Assembly: GCF_000499845.2 (NCBI RefSeq)
Contig: NC_023757.2
Span: forward strand, 4,250,118-4,314,117
Reading direction: 5' to 3'
Origin: Phaseolus vulgaris
Lineage: Eukaryota; Streptophyta; Magnoliopsida; Fabales; Fabaceae
Length of the DNA: 64,000 nucleotides
Under the pieces are notes generated by a model. The model searched no databases. It was given only the letters and a program-made list of their open reading frames with translations, and had not been told where the DNA came from. Positions 36,290 through 48,739 of the stretch are shown one piece after another; the stretch's first letter is position 1; each line of letters begins with the position of its first letter. A program made the translations under genes and the position numbers.

Positions 36290-37110
36290 TCGACATACAA
36301 ACATCCTATCTATTTACAATAGTTATTCCATACCCGATTTGCTATGTTACACCTCAAAAAGATGTTGTATTGATTCTCCAGATCCTTAACATAGGGCATA
36401 CATTTGAGCTTATATTAATCTCCCACCTCGATAAATTTATTCTAGTAGGGAATTTTCCCAACAAAACCCTCTAAGCTAGAGTTAACACATTAGGAAAAAC
36501 TTTAACTGACCAAAGATAGGACATTAGCCTACCAAATTCATGACTAGAGGAATTATAAAGCATTTCATAGGCAAACCTCACTAAGAATAACCTAGACTTT
36601 TCCCTTGCCCATGATCTAGAGTTACTAATCTCCCTATGAAGTTGTGAATTATTAAGAATTACAGTCAATTGGTCTACATGTGCACAATCCCACACAAATA
36701 TGTCCCTTATCCAATTCAGCCTCCATTTCCATCCTAAATTTGTCCAAACTCGTATTTCCCCTACAGACTTACCATGATCTGCTGATATGGAAAAAAACCT
36801 AGAAAACTGATGTTTGAGAATATCTTGACCTATCCATCTGTCCTCCCACATTATAACTTTATCACCTATTCCAATTTTCCAACGAGCTACATTATTGAAC
36901 TAATTTGTCTATTCTTCCTCAGCACACTCTTTACCTAAATCTCTCGCCACCAAAATTGAAATTTGACATGTGAATTAACTTAATCTGAATCAAACTCGTA
37001 TTTGGACCTTAGAATTTCTCTCCATAATCCTTTCTCATCCATCATTAGTCGTCACTTCCATTTAGTAAAAAATGCTAAGTTAAATCTACCTATTTCTTTG
37101 ATGCCCAAAA
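36290..37110 (-). mobile_element. LINE fragment, zinc-domain region
   Basis: The longest open stretch (36851-36471) reads MWEDRWIGQDILKHQFSRFF and WSVKVFPNVLTLA, and the decayed RVLLGKFPTRINLS and a C-x2-C-like segment follow toward 36290. This is the RT-associated zinc-domain part of a plant LINE. No tail is present at the left edge. Confidence 0.75.
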
Positions 37111-37349
37111 ACAATCATTATAATAAAAGTTGAAGTATTTATTGTAGAGATTTATGACTAAGTAAAAGTATAACCTACCACAGATTCATGTCTGGAAGTT
37201 TACAAAAAGTAGTACAACAATCTTACACTTACCGTAAGGAACTAACCACTTGGAGAAGACAACCCTCTTTCCAAACAAGCACAGGCACAACCCCAATTGG
37301 AAAACTTAGGATTTTTGCAGAACTCGGGATTTTCTAGTATTGCAAAAGT

Positions 37350-37840
37350 TTTTTTTGAGAAACAATAAAAAAAAAAAAAATAAGAACCACTTTAGGAGTA
37401 ATCCAATCCATATACAAAACTGTACAAAAACGAACAACACCTCTCCCCAAAGGCTTGCCACTAATTTTATACTAGAACAATTACTAGAAAACAAGCCTCC
37501 ACAGACTGAAAGCCACCTGCCTCTCAAAACAATTAACTAAATCAAACCCCCCACGCAAAATCTAAAAAAATCATGACCGACCTAAATAAATTACTTATAT
37601 TTAATCGAATACATGTAAACCAGGAGGTCAAGACACCAATCAGAAAAAGGAAAAACAACTTGAACGAACTTTAGAGGTTATCCAGGACCAGGCCTTTAAT
37701 TAAGCCATGGAGAAGATTTCATAATGATCAATCACTCCACCTTTAAAGGTGTGTTTATTCTTATGCCTCTAAATCTCACTTACCACCATGATCCAAACAC
37801 TTTCCAAAATTAAATTAAAATAGTTTATCAAAATTGAAAA
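37350..37840 (-). mobile_element. LINE fragment, last coding part and 3' tail
   Basis: The minus strand encodes LILESVWIMVVSEI (37830-37770) and further KAWSWITSKVR-like text, matching the C-terminus of the intron-4 LINE. It ends in TCCTAAAGTGGTTCTTA and a long A tract (plus-strand 37366-37381). It is separate from the neighbouring fragment at 36290-37110, because the order of parts does not fit one element. Confidence 0.75.
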
Positions 37841-37927
37841 AAGAAAACCATAGAAGAGTAAAAAAAAAACTGTTAAACCATTTTTTTTTATAAAAAATCT
37901 CATGTTAGGCATGACTATGAAACTTAA

Positions 37928-38048
37928 TGATGGAGATCCCACATCAACTAGAGATAAGGACATTTCATTGTATATAAGTGGGTGCAATCCTCAACCCTAT
38001 GAGCCAGTTTTATGGGGTTGAGTTAGGCTTAAAGTCCACTTCGTAACA
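37928..38048 (+). mobile_element. 5' LTR and primer-binding site of a Ty1/copia element
   Basis: TGATGGAGATCCCACATCAA begins a 121-bp LTR that contains GTATATAAGTGGG and ends GTAACA. Immediately after it TGGTATCAGAG (38049-38059) matches the initiator-Met tRNA primer-binding site. The LTR is of a type seen widely in legume genomes and is shared with the TRIM at 27150-27497. Confidence 0.85.
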
Positions 38049-38066
38049 TGGTATCAGAGAAGAGCT

Positions 38067-39860
38067 TTGTTGCGCTTCTCTCTGATCTTTATTTTCCCCC
38101 TTTGTTGTTCTTGGTTATCTTTTTTGTTCTCTATCGACACCTATTATAAAAAGCATGGGTTCCCTCCTAGCTACAAATTCACCAATTGGACATCCCAAGC
38201 CAATAATATGATTACTACTAACACTTTTTCTGAGCTTTTTCCTAAAGAACAAGATGCAAAGAGGATTCAACTTACATCACAACAGTGTCAATTCCTTACC
38301 AACATTTTGCGTCAACAAAACCTTGAGGATCTTGCCTCTCACACTCAAATTAATCAAGTCGGCACCTTCTCTGCGGATGAAATCCCCAATACTGAGCATT
38401 CTTCAACAGGTAAGTTTCTCTCTTCACTATCTGCTATAAAAGAATCTTGGATTATTGATTCTGGTGCCACGGATCATGTTTGTCACAATTTGAACGTTTT
38501 TACTACTTATACTAAAATTAAACCTGTCTTAATTAGTCTTCCAAATGGCCAAACTGTTTATGTCACATACTCTGGTTTAGTACGTTTTTCTAATAAGTTT
38601 TATTTGTCTGATGTGTTATATGTGCCTCATTTTCAATTAAACTTAATATTTGTTTCTAAACTTACACACCAACTTAAATGCACTTTGACTTTCACTTCAA
38701 CTCACTGCATTATACAGGACAATCTCACCCAAGAGAGGATTGGTACAGTTAAAGCCACCGCTGACTTGTACCTTGTCACTACCTTGTCTGCTTAGTCGTT
38801 CTAAACCGCATTGTTTTGCTCCTTTTATTAATTGTAATATCACGGACAGAACATTGTGGCATTATAGACTAGGACACCCTTCACTTGAAAGATTACATGT
38901 ATTAAGCAAACAATACTCTTTTATTACTGTTGATACTCATCATGTATGTGATACTTGTATTCGTGCAAAACAGAGAAAACTTCCTTTCACTTTAAGTAAT
39001 ATTGTTACCTCTGCTATTTTTGATCTTGTACACTTTGATATTTGGGGACCATGTTCCATAATTTCTATGCAATGTTTTCGTTATTTCTTGACTATTGTTG
39101 ATGATTACTCGCGTTATACTTGAGTTATTCTGTTGCATAACAAATCTGAAGTGCGCCAGCACATCATTAACTTCACTGTTTTCGTTCAAAATCATTTCAA
39201 AACTAATATCAAAACGATTCGTACTGACAATGGTGTTGAGTTTGCTATGTCAAATTTTTATGCTTCAAAGGGAATTATACATCAAAAATCTTGTGTTGAA
39301 ACACCACAAAAAAATGACATTGTAGAACGTAAACATCAACACATACTAAATGTAACCCGTGTTTTACTTTTTCAAGCAAATCTTCCTCCTATTTTTTGGG
39401 AATTTGCTGTAAATCATGTTGTTTTCTTAATAAATGTTATTCCTACTCCATTACTTAATAACATCACTCCTCATGAAAAGTTGTTTGGAAAACCATATGA
39501 CATTTCCTTTCTAAAAGTGTTTGGTTGTCTCTGTTATGCTAGTACCATTACTGCACATAGGAAAAAAATTAGATGATAGATCTATCAAAGGTATTTTTCT
39601 TGGCTTCCCGCAAAATACAAAATGTTATATTATCTTAATTTAAAATTTCATAGCATAGAGATGTCAAGACATGTAATCTTTCATGAAAACCACTTTCCAT
39701 ATAAATTGGACTGTGACTTGCCTAAGGACCCTGACACTTTATCTCTCCTTATTTCTAACGCATATAATTCCGCTTTTGATTTTTTTTCTGATATTGCACC
39801 TCTTGTCGAGTCATGTGCTTCTACTCCTGCACCCAACACTTAACATCTCCGTTAGACTGA
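38067..39860 (+). pseudogene. Ty1/copia polyprotein relic (protease and integrase only)
   Basis: Starts just after the primer-binding site but lacks most of Gag: the frame joins at a decayed zinc-knuckle edge (YYKKHGFPPSYK, 38142-38177). It then has the protease site SWIIDSGATDHV (about 38448-38483), the GAG-pre-integrase motif LWHYRLGHPSLERL with CDTCIRAKQ (38858-38970), and an integrase core with DLVHFDIWGP (39025), IRTDNGVEFAMS (39218) and VETPQKNDIVERK (39295), an intact D,D,E set. An in-frame TGA at 39121, a frameshift near 39570 and a stop at 39841 break it. There is no reverse transcriptase, RNase H or 3' LTR. Confidence 0.9.
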
Positions 39861-39864
39861 TACC

Positions 39865-41280
39865 TCAAGCATCAATCATCATCTGTAAAAAAAAAATATT
39901 ATTAAAAAAAATCAGAAAAAACATACAAACAATATGAGACTAGACCACAACTTATATGTAAAAACATAAGAAAACCGATATTTTGGTAATCTATACCTAT
40001 TAATAAATAATTCTAAGAAAAAATTAGATCGAAGTCTATTATACCAATAAAATTCACTCTTAAACAGTTTTTTCTTTCCTTAAATTTTTCTAAAGTTTCA
40101 GTCCTTTCTATGAAAAAAAGAGTCTTGAAATGCAGCACACTATTTTGTACACCTTACATGAAAATTCTTTCTATAAACAAAACTTTAACAAGCAAAAAAA
40201 ATGTGAGATAATTTAGGGATATATTTGATGCTTCAATAGAAAACGCCATCAACGATGAAATTCGGTAAATCAAAAGGTAGCAAAAGAAAAGTTATGAACA
40301 TATTCCCTACTATATTTTTTTTTTCATAATTCTCTAAATTTTATATAAATTGTATTAATGATGTGAATTTTATTTTTTATTTAACAATTCATATTTATGA
40401 TTTACTCTGCTCATTCGACATGGTGCTTGCACTATTGATTTTCGCAATATTAAAATTATTAACTACAAATTAACTCTTTATTACCAATTTTGGAATAATA
40501 TATGATCATAGAAAAAAAAATATTCATTTGATCTAATAATAAACAGGGTGTACAAAATATACTAAAATTATATAATAAAAAATTGTATTTTAATTTTTTT
40601 TTTAAAAAAGGATATGACATTGTTGTTTTTTTTTTGGCATAATTAAGAAGAAGTGTGGTGGTGGTGTACCTGGTATTGGATTCTTTTTCAGTGATGCTTG
40701 TCTTGCCTGAACCATCTGAAAAATTGCAAATGGTAATAAAGAAGAGTACAAAAGGGATCCATTGTAAAGCTCAAAAAGATTAATTATAGCACCACCAACT
40801 ACCTTTGATTTTTTTCTTTTGTACATATTCTATCAGTTTTTTCTGAGATAATTTTTATTACTATTGATGACAAATATTTGTACTAAAGCTCTTGCACATA
40901 TTATTGAAGTGAAACTCTATTTTTATTTAGAAAATAAAATCAAAAGCATATAAGGAATTGCATGTTTATTTTATTATTTGCACTAAAACTCAATACTTCC
41001 ACAATATAATTAAGTAAAGTAGTAAAATACACATTCCATTGTATTTCTAGCAACATTTTTACTTTTAGGTTTACTCAACACTAGAAGGATCTGAACGAAT
41101 CTCACTTAGATTTTAAAATTTCAACAATTGAATATGAAAAAAAATTTAATATATAAAATAACAAAGTCCAAACAATAACCAAGTCATTGCATTCTCGTAT
41201 ATAGAACACGGGAATAGACTTCCAAAAAAATAACAACCAAATATGAAAAGAAGAAAAACCTCTCATATAGGAAAATGAAA
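39865..41280. other. Intergenic AT-rich stretch
   Basis: AT-rich sequence with no repeat or coding signature I can defend. The copia relic ends here without its pol 3' half. Confidence 0.5.
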
Positions 41281-41284
41281 ATAA

Positions 41285-42720
41285 AGAAGAGGCTTAGACA
41301 AAGTGATATATTATCACCTTTCTTATTTCTCATTGTAACTAAAGAGCTTGTTGTGGGTTATAAAAGAGACACAACATCAAGATTTATTTGATGGGATTAG
41401 GGTGGGACAAAATCAAGTAGGTTAGTATGGTACAATTCATAGATGACACTACATTTTTTTAGCATGACAGATATTAAAAATATTATAAATATTATGACAA
41501 TCAAATTTGTTTTAAGATGCTTTGAAATTGTGTTGGGTTTAAGGTTAATTACACAAAAAGAAAATTAATTGGCTTAGGTATTCAAAATAATGTATTTCAT
41601 GGATTCTCTATGATTCTAAATTGTAGTACCGTGGAGGTGTCTTTTAAATACTTGGGTGTTCATGTGGGGGTTAACTTAGAAGAAAATTATTAGGCAAGAT
41701 ACACTCACTAAAATAAATAAATAAATAAATAAAAGCTTAATTTATGTAAAGGAAACACCTTTCTTTTGTTGGTAAAGTTACACTCATAAAATGTGCTTTT
41801 TCATCAGTTTTAAAATTCTCTCTAGTGTTGAGAAAGAGATTATTAGATTAGAGATAAAAATTTTGTTGAGATGGGGAAGTGATAAGAGAAAATTTGTGTG
41901 GGTCAAATGGGATTATTTGCAAATCTAAATCTGGTGGGGGATTAGGAATAAAAAATCTCAAATAATTCAACATGGCTTTACTAGGAAAATGGAAATGGAG
42001 ACTTGGAGAGATTATCCAAGTTAATGGAAAATGATATTAGAGCCAAAGTATGGATCCTAGAGAGACTTGGACAATATAAATGATTCCAATTATGATTTGT
42101 GGTGGTGAAGAGATATTAGGAAGCTATGTGGGACGGGAGGGATGCACAATTAATTGGTTTGATAGGAATGGAGATTGGAGTATAGGAAAAGGAAATAAAT
42201 TTTCATTTTGGTCTGACAAGTTTGGTAGTGATACCCTTAAGAATATGTATGCAAGAGTATATTTAAACTCGGTTAAAAAGGAAGGAAATGTGGAGCAGTT
42301 TGGTACATGGAGTCACAATAAGTGGTAATGGGAGTTTGAATGGAGAATATAGTGGTTTCAATGAGAAAAATGATAGTTTGGTTATGTTTATCACAAACTG
42401 TACTTGTTGACATTCATAAGGAAGATGCATAGACTGGATTGAAGATGCATCTAAATCATACACTCTAAAATCATCATATCTTAATCTAATGTCTAACACA
42501 AACCAACTGTTGCAGTTTAATTTTGATATGTTCTGGATAAGGGTTGTGATACTTTAAGGGTTGTGATTGTGAAACTAAGTATGATTTTTGGGTTTAAGAT
42601 AATATCTTCTAGATTTTTTTTAATAATAAGGCACCATCTTACCTCACCAAGAAAGGAAGGATTTAATGAAAGCACACTTTATACATAGATGTAGTAAAAT
42701 CTTATAGACTAGATTAAATA
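41285..42720 (+). mobile_element. LINE fragment, RT to zinc domain
   Basis: Begins at RT motif B (RGLRQSDILSPFLFLI, 41291-41340) and continues through a mutated catalytic box (FIDDTTFF-like near 41440), FKYLGVHVG near 41645, WDYLQI-like and FGTWSHNKW (42299-42325), and zinc-domain entry text (CIDWIEDASKSYTLKSSYLN, 42428-42490). Multiple stops. More diverged than the intron-4 copy, and no 3' tail was located. Confidence 0.8.
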
Positions 42721-42739
42721 TTATTAAAATTCATTAAAA

Positions 42740-43680
42740 TATTGAATTCATAGTAACTTATTGTCCCCTCGTGTAATAAACTTGCAATTCGAATAAGCAT
42801 CTTTTAGGGAAGTTGATCAAGACCGAGAGTGTCTCTAAGTCCTTGAGATTCATCATGATCGGGGTCACAAATTAAACTTTATTAGAAAGGAAACTTCAAC
42901 GTGTCACAGTTATAGAAATATTTTTTTTCCTAACACCCTCCTCAAGCACTTTGAAAAATTGTCCTTTAAAACTTTTGTAAGAGGACATGATGGGGACGAG
43001 CATAAAGGATTTCGACTGATTAATCAAAGAAATTCAACATGCTCGGGTTGGGTGCTGTAGAAATGAAGGAACATGTAAAAAGAAGGAACACTTGTAGTGT
43101 TGGTCAGTAGGCACGGGTATTAAAAAAAGTCCTTAGGTGCCCCTTCTCGATCATGAAAAACATTATCAATAGTATGACAACAACGAAAGGTCACTACCTC
43201 CTTCGTAACGTGCAAGTCATCGTAAACATTTACACTTAACACGAATGGACAAAAACAAGACGACCACTAGTATTTGGAAAATATTCCCAAACATGGTAGT
43301 CAACCCACTCGTAGTCTTTCCTTAAACTCCAATTTTGACTTTTACGACTACTTCTTCGATAATCAAATATGGAATGTTGTCGTCCTTAATTTCAACGTCC
43401 TCTACGTAGAGAACGATATTTTCCACTCGATCCATCGAAATGGACGAAACACATTTTGGCAACCCTAACCCAAAACTACCATCAAAGATAAACACTACTC
43501 CCCTATAACTTCTCGATTACTCTCCATTGAAAAGCCAAATACCCCTCTAAGACAAGGATAGAGTTAGAGGAAGACATGATTAACTTGAATAGGAAAACTT
43601 TTCAGTTGCTCCAATTCGAAGATGAAGAAAGCTGTGGACCCAACGTTCAAAACTTTGTAGGTATATTTCTCTTCATATAT
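42740..43680. other. Unexplained block, possibly an old copia 3' end on the minus strand
   Basis: Composition is clearly richer in C and G than its surroundings. On the minus strand GAGGAGGG is followed by TGTTAGG (42950-42936), which looks like a polypurine tract followed by the start of a 3' LTR. No protein signature was recognised in 43000-43680 on either strand. Confidence 0.35.
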
Positions 43681-43739
43681 ATTGATTAACTGAGATAAAA
43701 AAATAAAAAAATAAAAAAAAAACAAAAAAAAAAACTGAG

Positions 43740-44780
43740 AGGACTACATATCAAAGATTGAGACGACTAGAGAGCGAGAATCCCGTAAAAACTAAAAGTG
43801 TAGTTGAATTCAACTAGGTACTCTAAAAATACATCTTATAAATGTTATCAGTAAAACATTAAAGTCACTTTTCTAAATTTTAGAACACAAAGTAATCTTC
43901 TTTTTATTTATATTGGGGTATTGTTTTTTCTTTTCTTTTAAACAAAGTGAAAATTCTAGTCCAATAAAAAGTAATTTTTGTATTCATAAACATGATTCGT
44001 CAGGATTTCAAAATTCTGTTTCTTATCAATATGATTAAACACTAAAAAGTAACATTTTACCTTTTTGATAAGTTTCTTGCTTTACTTTATTCTTTATGGA
44101 CATAATTCACCAATGTTTCGTATACATTTCACCTCAGATTAATGTGATTCAACAAAAAGACAAACAAATAAAAAGATTTCCCACTCGTGTATCAATTTTT
44201 ACATTTTTCAACTCTAAATTTAATTATGAAAAGTTATTATCTTAATATTACATTATTATTAATGTATATGGGTAGGAATAACATTAGTATTCTCAACTTA
44301 TTCATTATTTTTATCTATTAAAAAAACAAAATAAAATAAATTTGTATGTTATTAATATATTTCATTATCACTTTATTTTTAAAGCTAATGTAGCTTTAAT
44401 ATTATCCAGTGCAACATCAGAACCCTGCATCCATTTGATTCAATGAACTCATAACAGTGTTACTTATTATTACACTCTTTAAGCATAAGCATTTTTGAAG
44501 CCAACATAAAAAAAAATAATAATAATAATAAATGATTTTGACAGCACTAGGACAAAGTGGAAGAAAGTGGCTGTCAGTTCTTTAAACAAACCTTCTTCTC
44601 TTTCTTTTCATTATTACATAACTGTTGACTTAATTTATGTCCCAAATAAAAATGTACTGGAATAAAATTAAATTAATTGTCAGAATGACAAAATAATTTT
44701 CCATCTACTTTGTTTCTTTCTTCTGTAGAAAATAAAGCTAATGTAGACTCATTTAATTGAAATTTTGAAAATCAAAACTA
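43740..44780. other. Intergenic AT-rich stretch
   Basis: No gene or recognised repeat. An A-rich run of about 45 bp sits at 43690-43735 just before it. Confidence 0.5.
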
Positions 44781-44784
44781 AATT

Positions 44785-45146
44785 CACTACAAGAAATTAA
44801 ATAAAAACTAATTTTAAAAATAAAAAATAAAAAATAATTAATTATTGACTAAATTAGATAATATTTTATAAAATACATAAATTATTAGTTTTTAAAATTA
44901 TTTTTATTATTAATAAATTTTTTAAATTAATATCTAATTAGTTATAAAAAAATTTAGGTACCAATTATTTTATATTATAATTCAATATCAATTTAAAAAC
45001 TATTTTATAAATTTTATTAATAACAAAAATTACTTTAGATATCAATAATTATTTTAATTTTTAAAATAATATTTTATTTAATTAATATAATGATTAATTA
45101 TTTTTTATTTTTCAAATTTATTTTTATTGAATAATTTTTTTATAGT
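44785..45146. mobile_element. Palindromic CACTA-end MITE, diverged copy
   Basis: Begins CACTACAAGAAATTAAATAA and ends TTTTTTATAGT. The two halves are imperfect inverted copies around a centre near 44965. Internal words match the better-preserved copy at 50461-50837. Confidence 0.75.
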
Positions 45147-45149
45147 AAA

Positions 45150-46310
45150 TATTCTAACTGAAAACAAATAAATCTTTATAGGTTTTGTTTACACTAGTAA
45201 TTTGTAAAGATTTTCCATCTAAATGCTTTGAAACCAAATTTATAATATAATTTGATTCTATAGTAAAATATTTTTATTATTATCTTTGTAAAACATTGTT
45301 AGATATTTAAAATGTGCATGAACATACAATTCATAGTAAAAAGGGACAATAATAATAAAAAAGATAGTAAAAAAAATTATTCTTGAAGTTATTAGAAATT
45401 GAAATGAAGAAGAAAACACATGCTTGAATGAAAATCTAAAGTAATTTCAAAAGAAAATTCAAACATAAAACAATAATAATTAGAAATCTACTTACAGCAT
45501 TAATATAAACAGAATTGAAACAATAAACGTAATGAACAAAGGAAAAATAAGGATGAAACAAAAAATTGTATAAAAAATTTACAAAGTTGATGAACAAAAA
45601 CATCAGTATTATACTCTTTTTGTTATTCCCATGTTTGACTTTTATAAAAAAAAATTCTGTAATATTTTTGTCTCATCCCCTCAAACTACCATAAATTATT
45701 ATTATTATTATTATTATTATTTTGAGATTGATTAATTTAAAAAATAACATTCATTTTATTAAATATACAATCATGAGAGCACTTCATTGACCTTCTAATC
45801 AATTTCTCTCTATTAAAAAACTTTAAAATCTTCACATGAGTATTGGGTTTTCTCATAATTTGACTTCTTAGAAATTTTCCACTTATAACAGATCTTTGAA
45901 GAGAATGTCATTTTGAACACTTTGATAAAATCAACACTTCCTTGTAAAGTGTAAACACTTTATCAATATTTTATCTCTATTGTTTTCCATCAATCACTTT
46001 TATTAGTCATCTTTTCTCTTCATTCTTATTTGGACTTTGCAATGCTCTTCTTCTCTTCAACATATCATGCATTAAATGCATATTCATATAAGGATACTCT
46101 CACATTACTTGAAAATCTTGAATTTTTTTTGTTGTTGAGATTTTTCAAAGTTCCACTTACTATTTCAATTTCTTACAACAAATTAAACTAGCCTATAAGA
46201 AAAAAACAAACTCCCTACTTTTAGTTAGTTTATATTACGCGTTTCCTCCACAAATCTCTCCATATAATTTGAGTTCCTTCACTGTTTTTAACCACATCCA
46301 CCTTTAGTGT
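45150..46310. other. Intergenic AT-rich stretch with (ATT)n
   Basis: Contains a trinucleotide ATT microsatellite at about 45694-45722. No coding signal. Confidence 0.6.
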
Positions 46311-46311
46311 T

Positions 46312-46544
46312 ATTAAAAAAATAATGAAATTAATTTTATTTTAAAAATAAAAATAATTAATTATTATATTAATTAAATGAAATAATAGTTTAGAAAAAAA
46401 ATTATTAATATTTAATTAGTTTCTATTTTTATAAATTAATAACTGATTAGTTATCAAAAATTTTAGATACCAACTTTATATATGAACAGTGTGTTCATAT
46501 ATTTGTTGTAGATATAAATATATAGATGTAAATGCATATAGACG

Positions 46545-46587
<43 letters not shown>

Positions 46588-46600
46588 TTGTGATTTATTA
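46312..46600. mobile_element. Half of a palindromic MITE joined to an AT microsatellite
   Basis: The left-arm words of the fold-back family (ATAATTAATTATTATATTAA, TTTCTATTTTTATAAATT, TTTTAGATACCAA) are present to about 46475. The right arm is missing and the sequence passes into AT-repeats at about 46547-46583. Confidence 0.5.
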
Positions 46601-46604
46601 ATAA

Positions 46605-47865
46605 TACACACTACTTTAAAATTCACATGCTAATAAAAGATTGAAATGAATATATTACCATTTTCTTTATAATTTATTTTATATTTTTTTATGATGTTTG
46701 AGATAATAATAGTAATCCTAGATTATTATTTTAAAACTATTTTTTAACATTTTTATTATATGAAAATTGTAAATTTAACTGTAAGAAATCATGATTTCAC
46801 TCTGAAAACAAAAAAGAAACTTAGTTAATTTAAGACTTAATGGATAATAATAATTATTTAAGGAATAAAATATATATATATATATATATATTAAATTTGA
46901 ATGTATAATACATAAAATCACTAATCCTGTCATCTATTGTTCTTCTTCTTTCTGCTTGTAAATTAAATGTTTATTTCATTGGTAAAAGAAAAAGAATTCC
47001 CATTGCCAATAATAGAAAATTCTTATTGAGCAGGCAGTTAAGTTATTGTAGTGATAGAGACTATATATGTAAGAGAATAAATAGCACATGGGTAGGAGTT
47101 TGAGGAATCAATGCTAGGTAGCTTCATGCATAAATTGTGAAAAAGAAAGCTTCAACAGCTTTCTGGATTCCATTGATTGATTTTGCAGAAGAGAAGGTTC
47201 TTTAATTAGAGTAGAAGGAAGGCAAAACCAAATGTCACAACAACAAAAAAAAGCACATTCAGGGTTGCTTCATCATCATCATCATTTCAACAAGAACAAT
47301 GGGTGTATTAAGAAATTTCCACAATATTTAAGTTAAGAAATCAACGCTCATGTTGGTCTAGCAATCACTTTGGTACTAAGGCCCATTTCATCCATTGGGT
47401 CTTTCACTACTCACCTGAATCAGAAAAAAAAAAAAAATCCAATTTATATTTTATTTTATTAAAAATTCATATAGACCAACTTTACATTTTCTTATCTTAG
47501 TTAATTTTAAGAATGGAAGAAAAAGTTCCCTAAACATATCACGGTCAAATAGATACTATATTGTTTTGTAATTTTTTATTACTTTTGTATTATAATAAAT
47601 TTTTCATATCAAACCATTAAGACGCACAAACAGATGACAAAAGATAATTTTTTTTATTTGAGTCAATTTTTATATGAAGGAAGTCAATTTTTATATAAAT
47701 GTTAAAATTCTAAATTTAAATGTATATAATTCTGACTTCACCCAATCATTTTAATGTTGATTGACTATTACATTCAAATAGAAAAACTTGTATGTATATC
47801 ACAAGATTCACATTTGATGTAAATAGAGCATCAAGTTGGGATTTTAAGCCAAGTTCCTATAAGAA
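46605..47865. other. Intergenic stretch
   Basis: AT-rich, with an AT run at 46870-46891 and a higher-complexity patch at 46990-47420 that includes a perfect small hairpin (47144-47164) and (ATC)n near 47270. No gene is recognisable. Confidence 0.5.
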
Positions 47866-47869
47866 TGTC

Positions 47870-48420
47870 CAAATAAACTTTAATCATTACACCAGTCAAG
47901 TTTAGTTGTCAATGTTATGATTATTATTATACTTATTAATATGATTATCAATATGAATATAATTAATAAAATAAGAGTTAATAATATTATTCATATTATT
48001 AATATAATACTAATTATATTATTTATATTACTATATACAAGAAAAATTGGAATTACATACGAATTATTACATAAGGATAGAGTTTCTTTTCTATTCAAAA
48101 TTCCATGTGTGATTTACAAGAGGGGAGACACCCTATTTATAGATATGAGTGCCTTGGAGAGGAAGAGGGGAAGGGTATGGGTGTAAATGACTACAAGCTT
48201 CTAGAAACTAGGTTAAATGTGAGCACATGGGGGAGTCTTCTAGAATATAGGTCAAAGGTGAGCACATGGGTGAGTTTCTAAAAGCTAGGTTAAGGTGGAC
48301 TTTGGCACAAGCCCAATTTACTGAGTACACTTTCTTCTAGCTTATTTTTATGATTGAAGCTCAAAGTGAGTCCAATTTATTTACTTAACTTATCTTATAA
48401 GGAGACTAGAAGGAAGAACA
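47870..48420 (-). mobile_element. Probable LTR in minus orientation with U3 repeats
   Basis: On the minus strand a TATAAATA box (48141-48134) is followed by CCCCTCTTGTAAAT. Upstream of it (48195-48300) are two good copies and one partial copy of a unit of about 43 bp containing CTTCTAGAA, TAGGT and GTGAGCACATGGG. The limits are approximate and the left part is low-complexity ATT. Confidence 0.5.
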
Positions 48421-48739
48421 ACTGATATTCTGGTTCATGTCTGGTTCTCCCTCTGTTGAGGCTCTTTGGGGATTTGATGGGGCCTTGTCTTGTATGTTGA
48501 GATTACTAACCTAGTTGTGAAGAGTTTGTGGCATCCTGAGTCATCTATTTGTTAAGTTGGTTTGTATCAATACTTGATCCTAGAGAGTTGTTCAAACACG
48601 TTGTACCTAGAAAGGTTAGAATACTCGTTAAGGGAGAGGTGTTAACATTCGTTGTAGCCAAGTGTTTTGGTTAATGAAAGATCTTAAGTAGTTTTATTCG
48701 TTGAACATTTTATTCAGTTTTGTAATGCACCTAAGTTTA

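Noticed and set aside
36290..37840. One single LINE covering both minus-strand fragments
   Set aside because: The zinc-domain part lies downstream (3') of the final C-terminal part and tail, so the order is wrong for one element. Two insertions are more likely.
47917..48186. 89-codon frame rich in Ile and Asn
   Set aside because: The first half translates an ATT/AAT low-complexity run and the second half a probable LTR, with no protein character.
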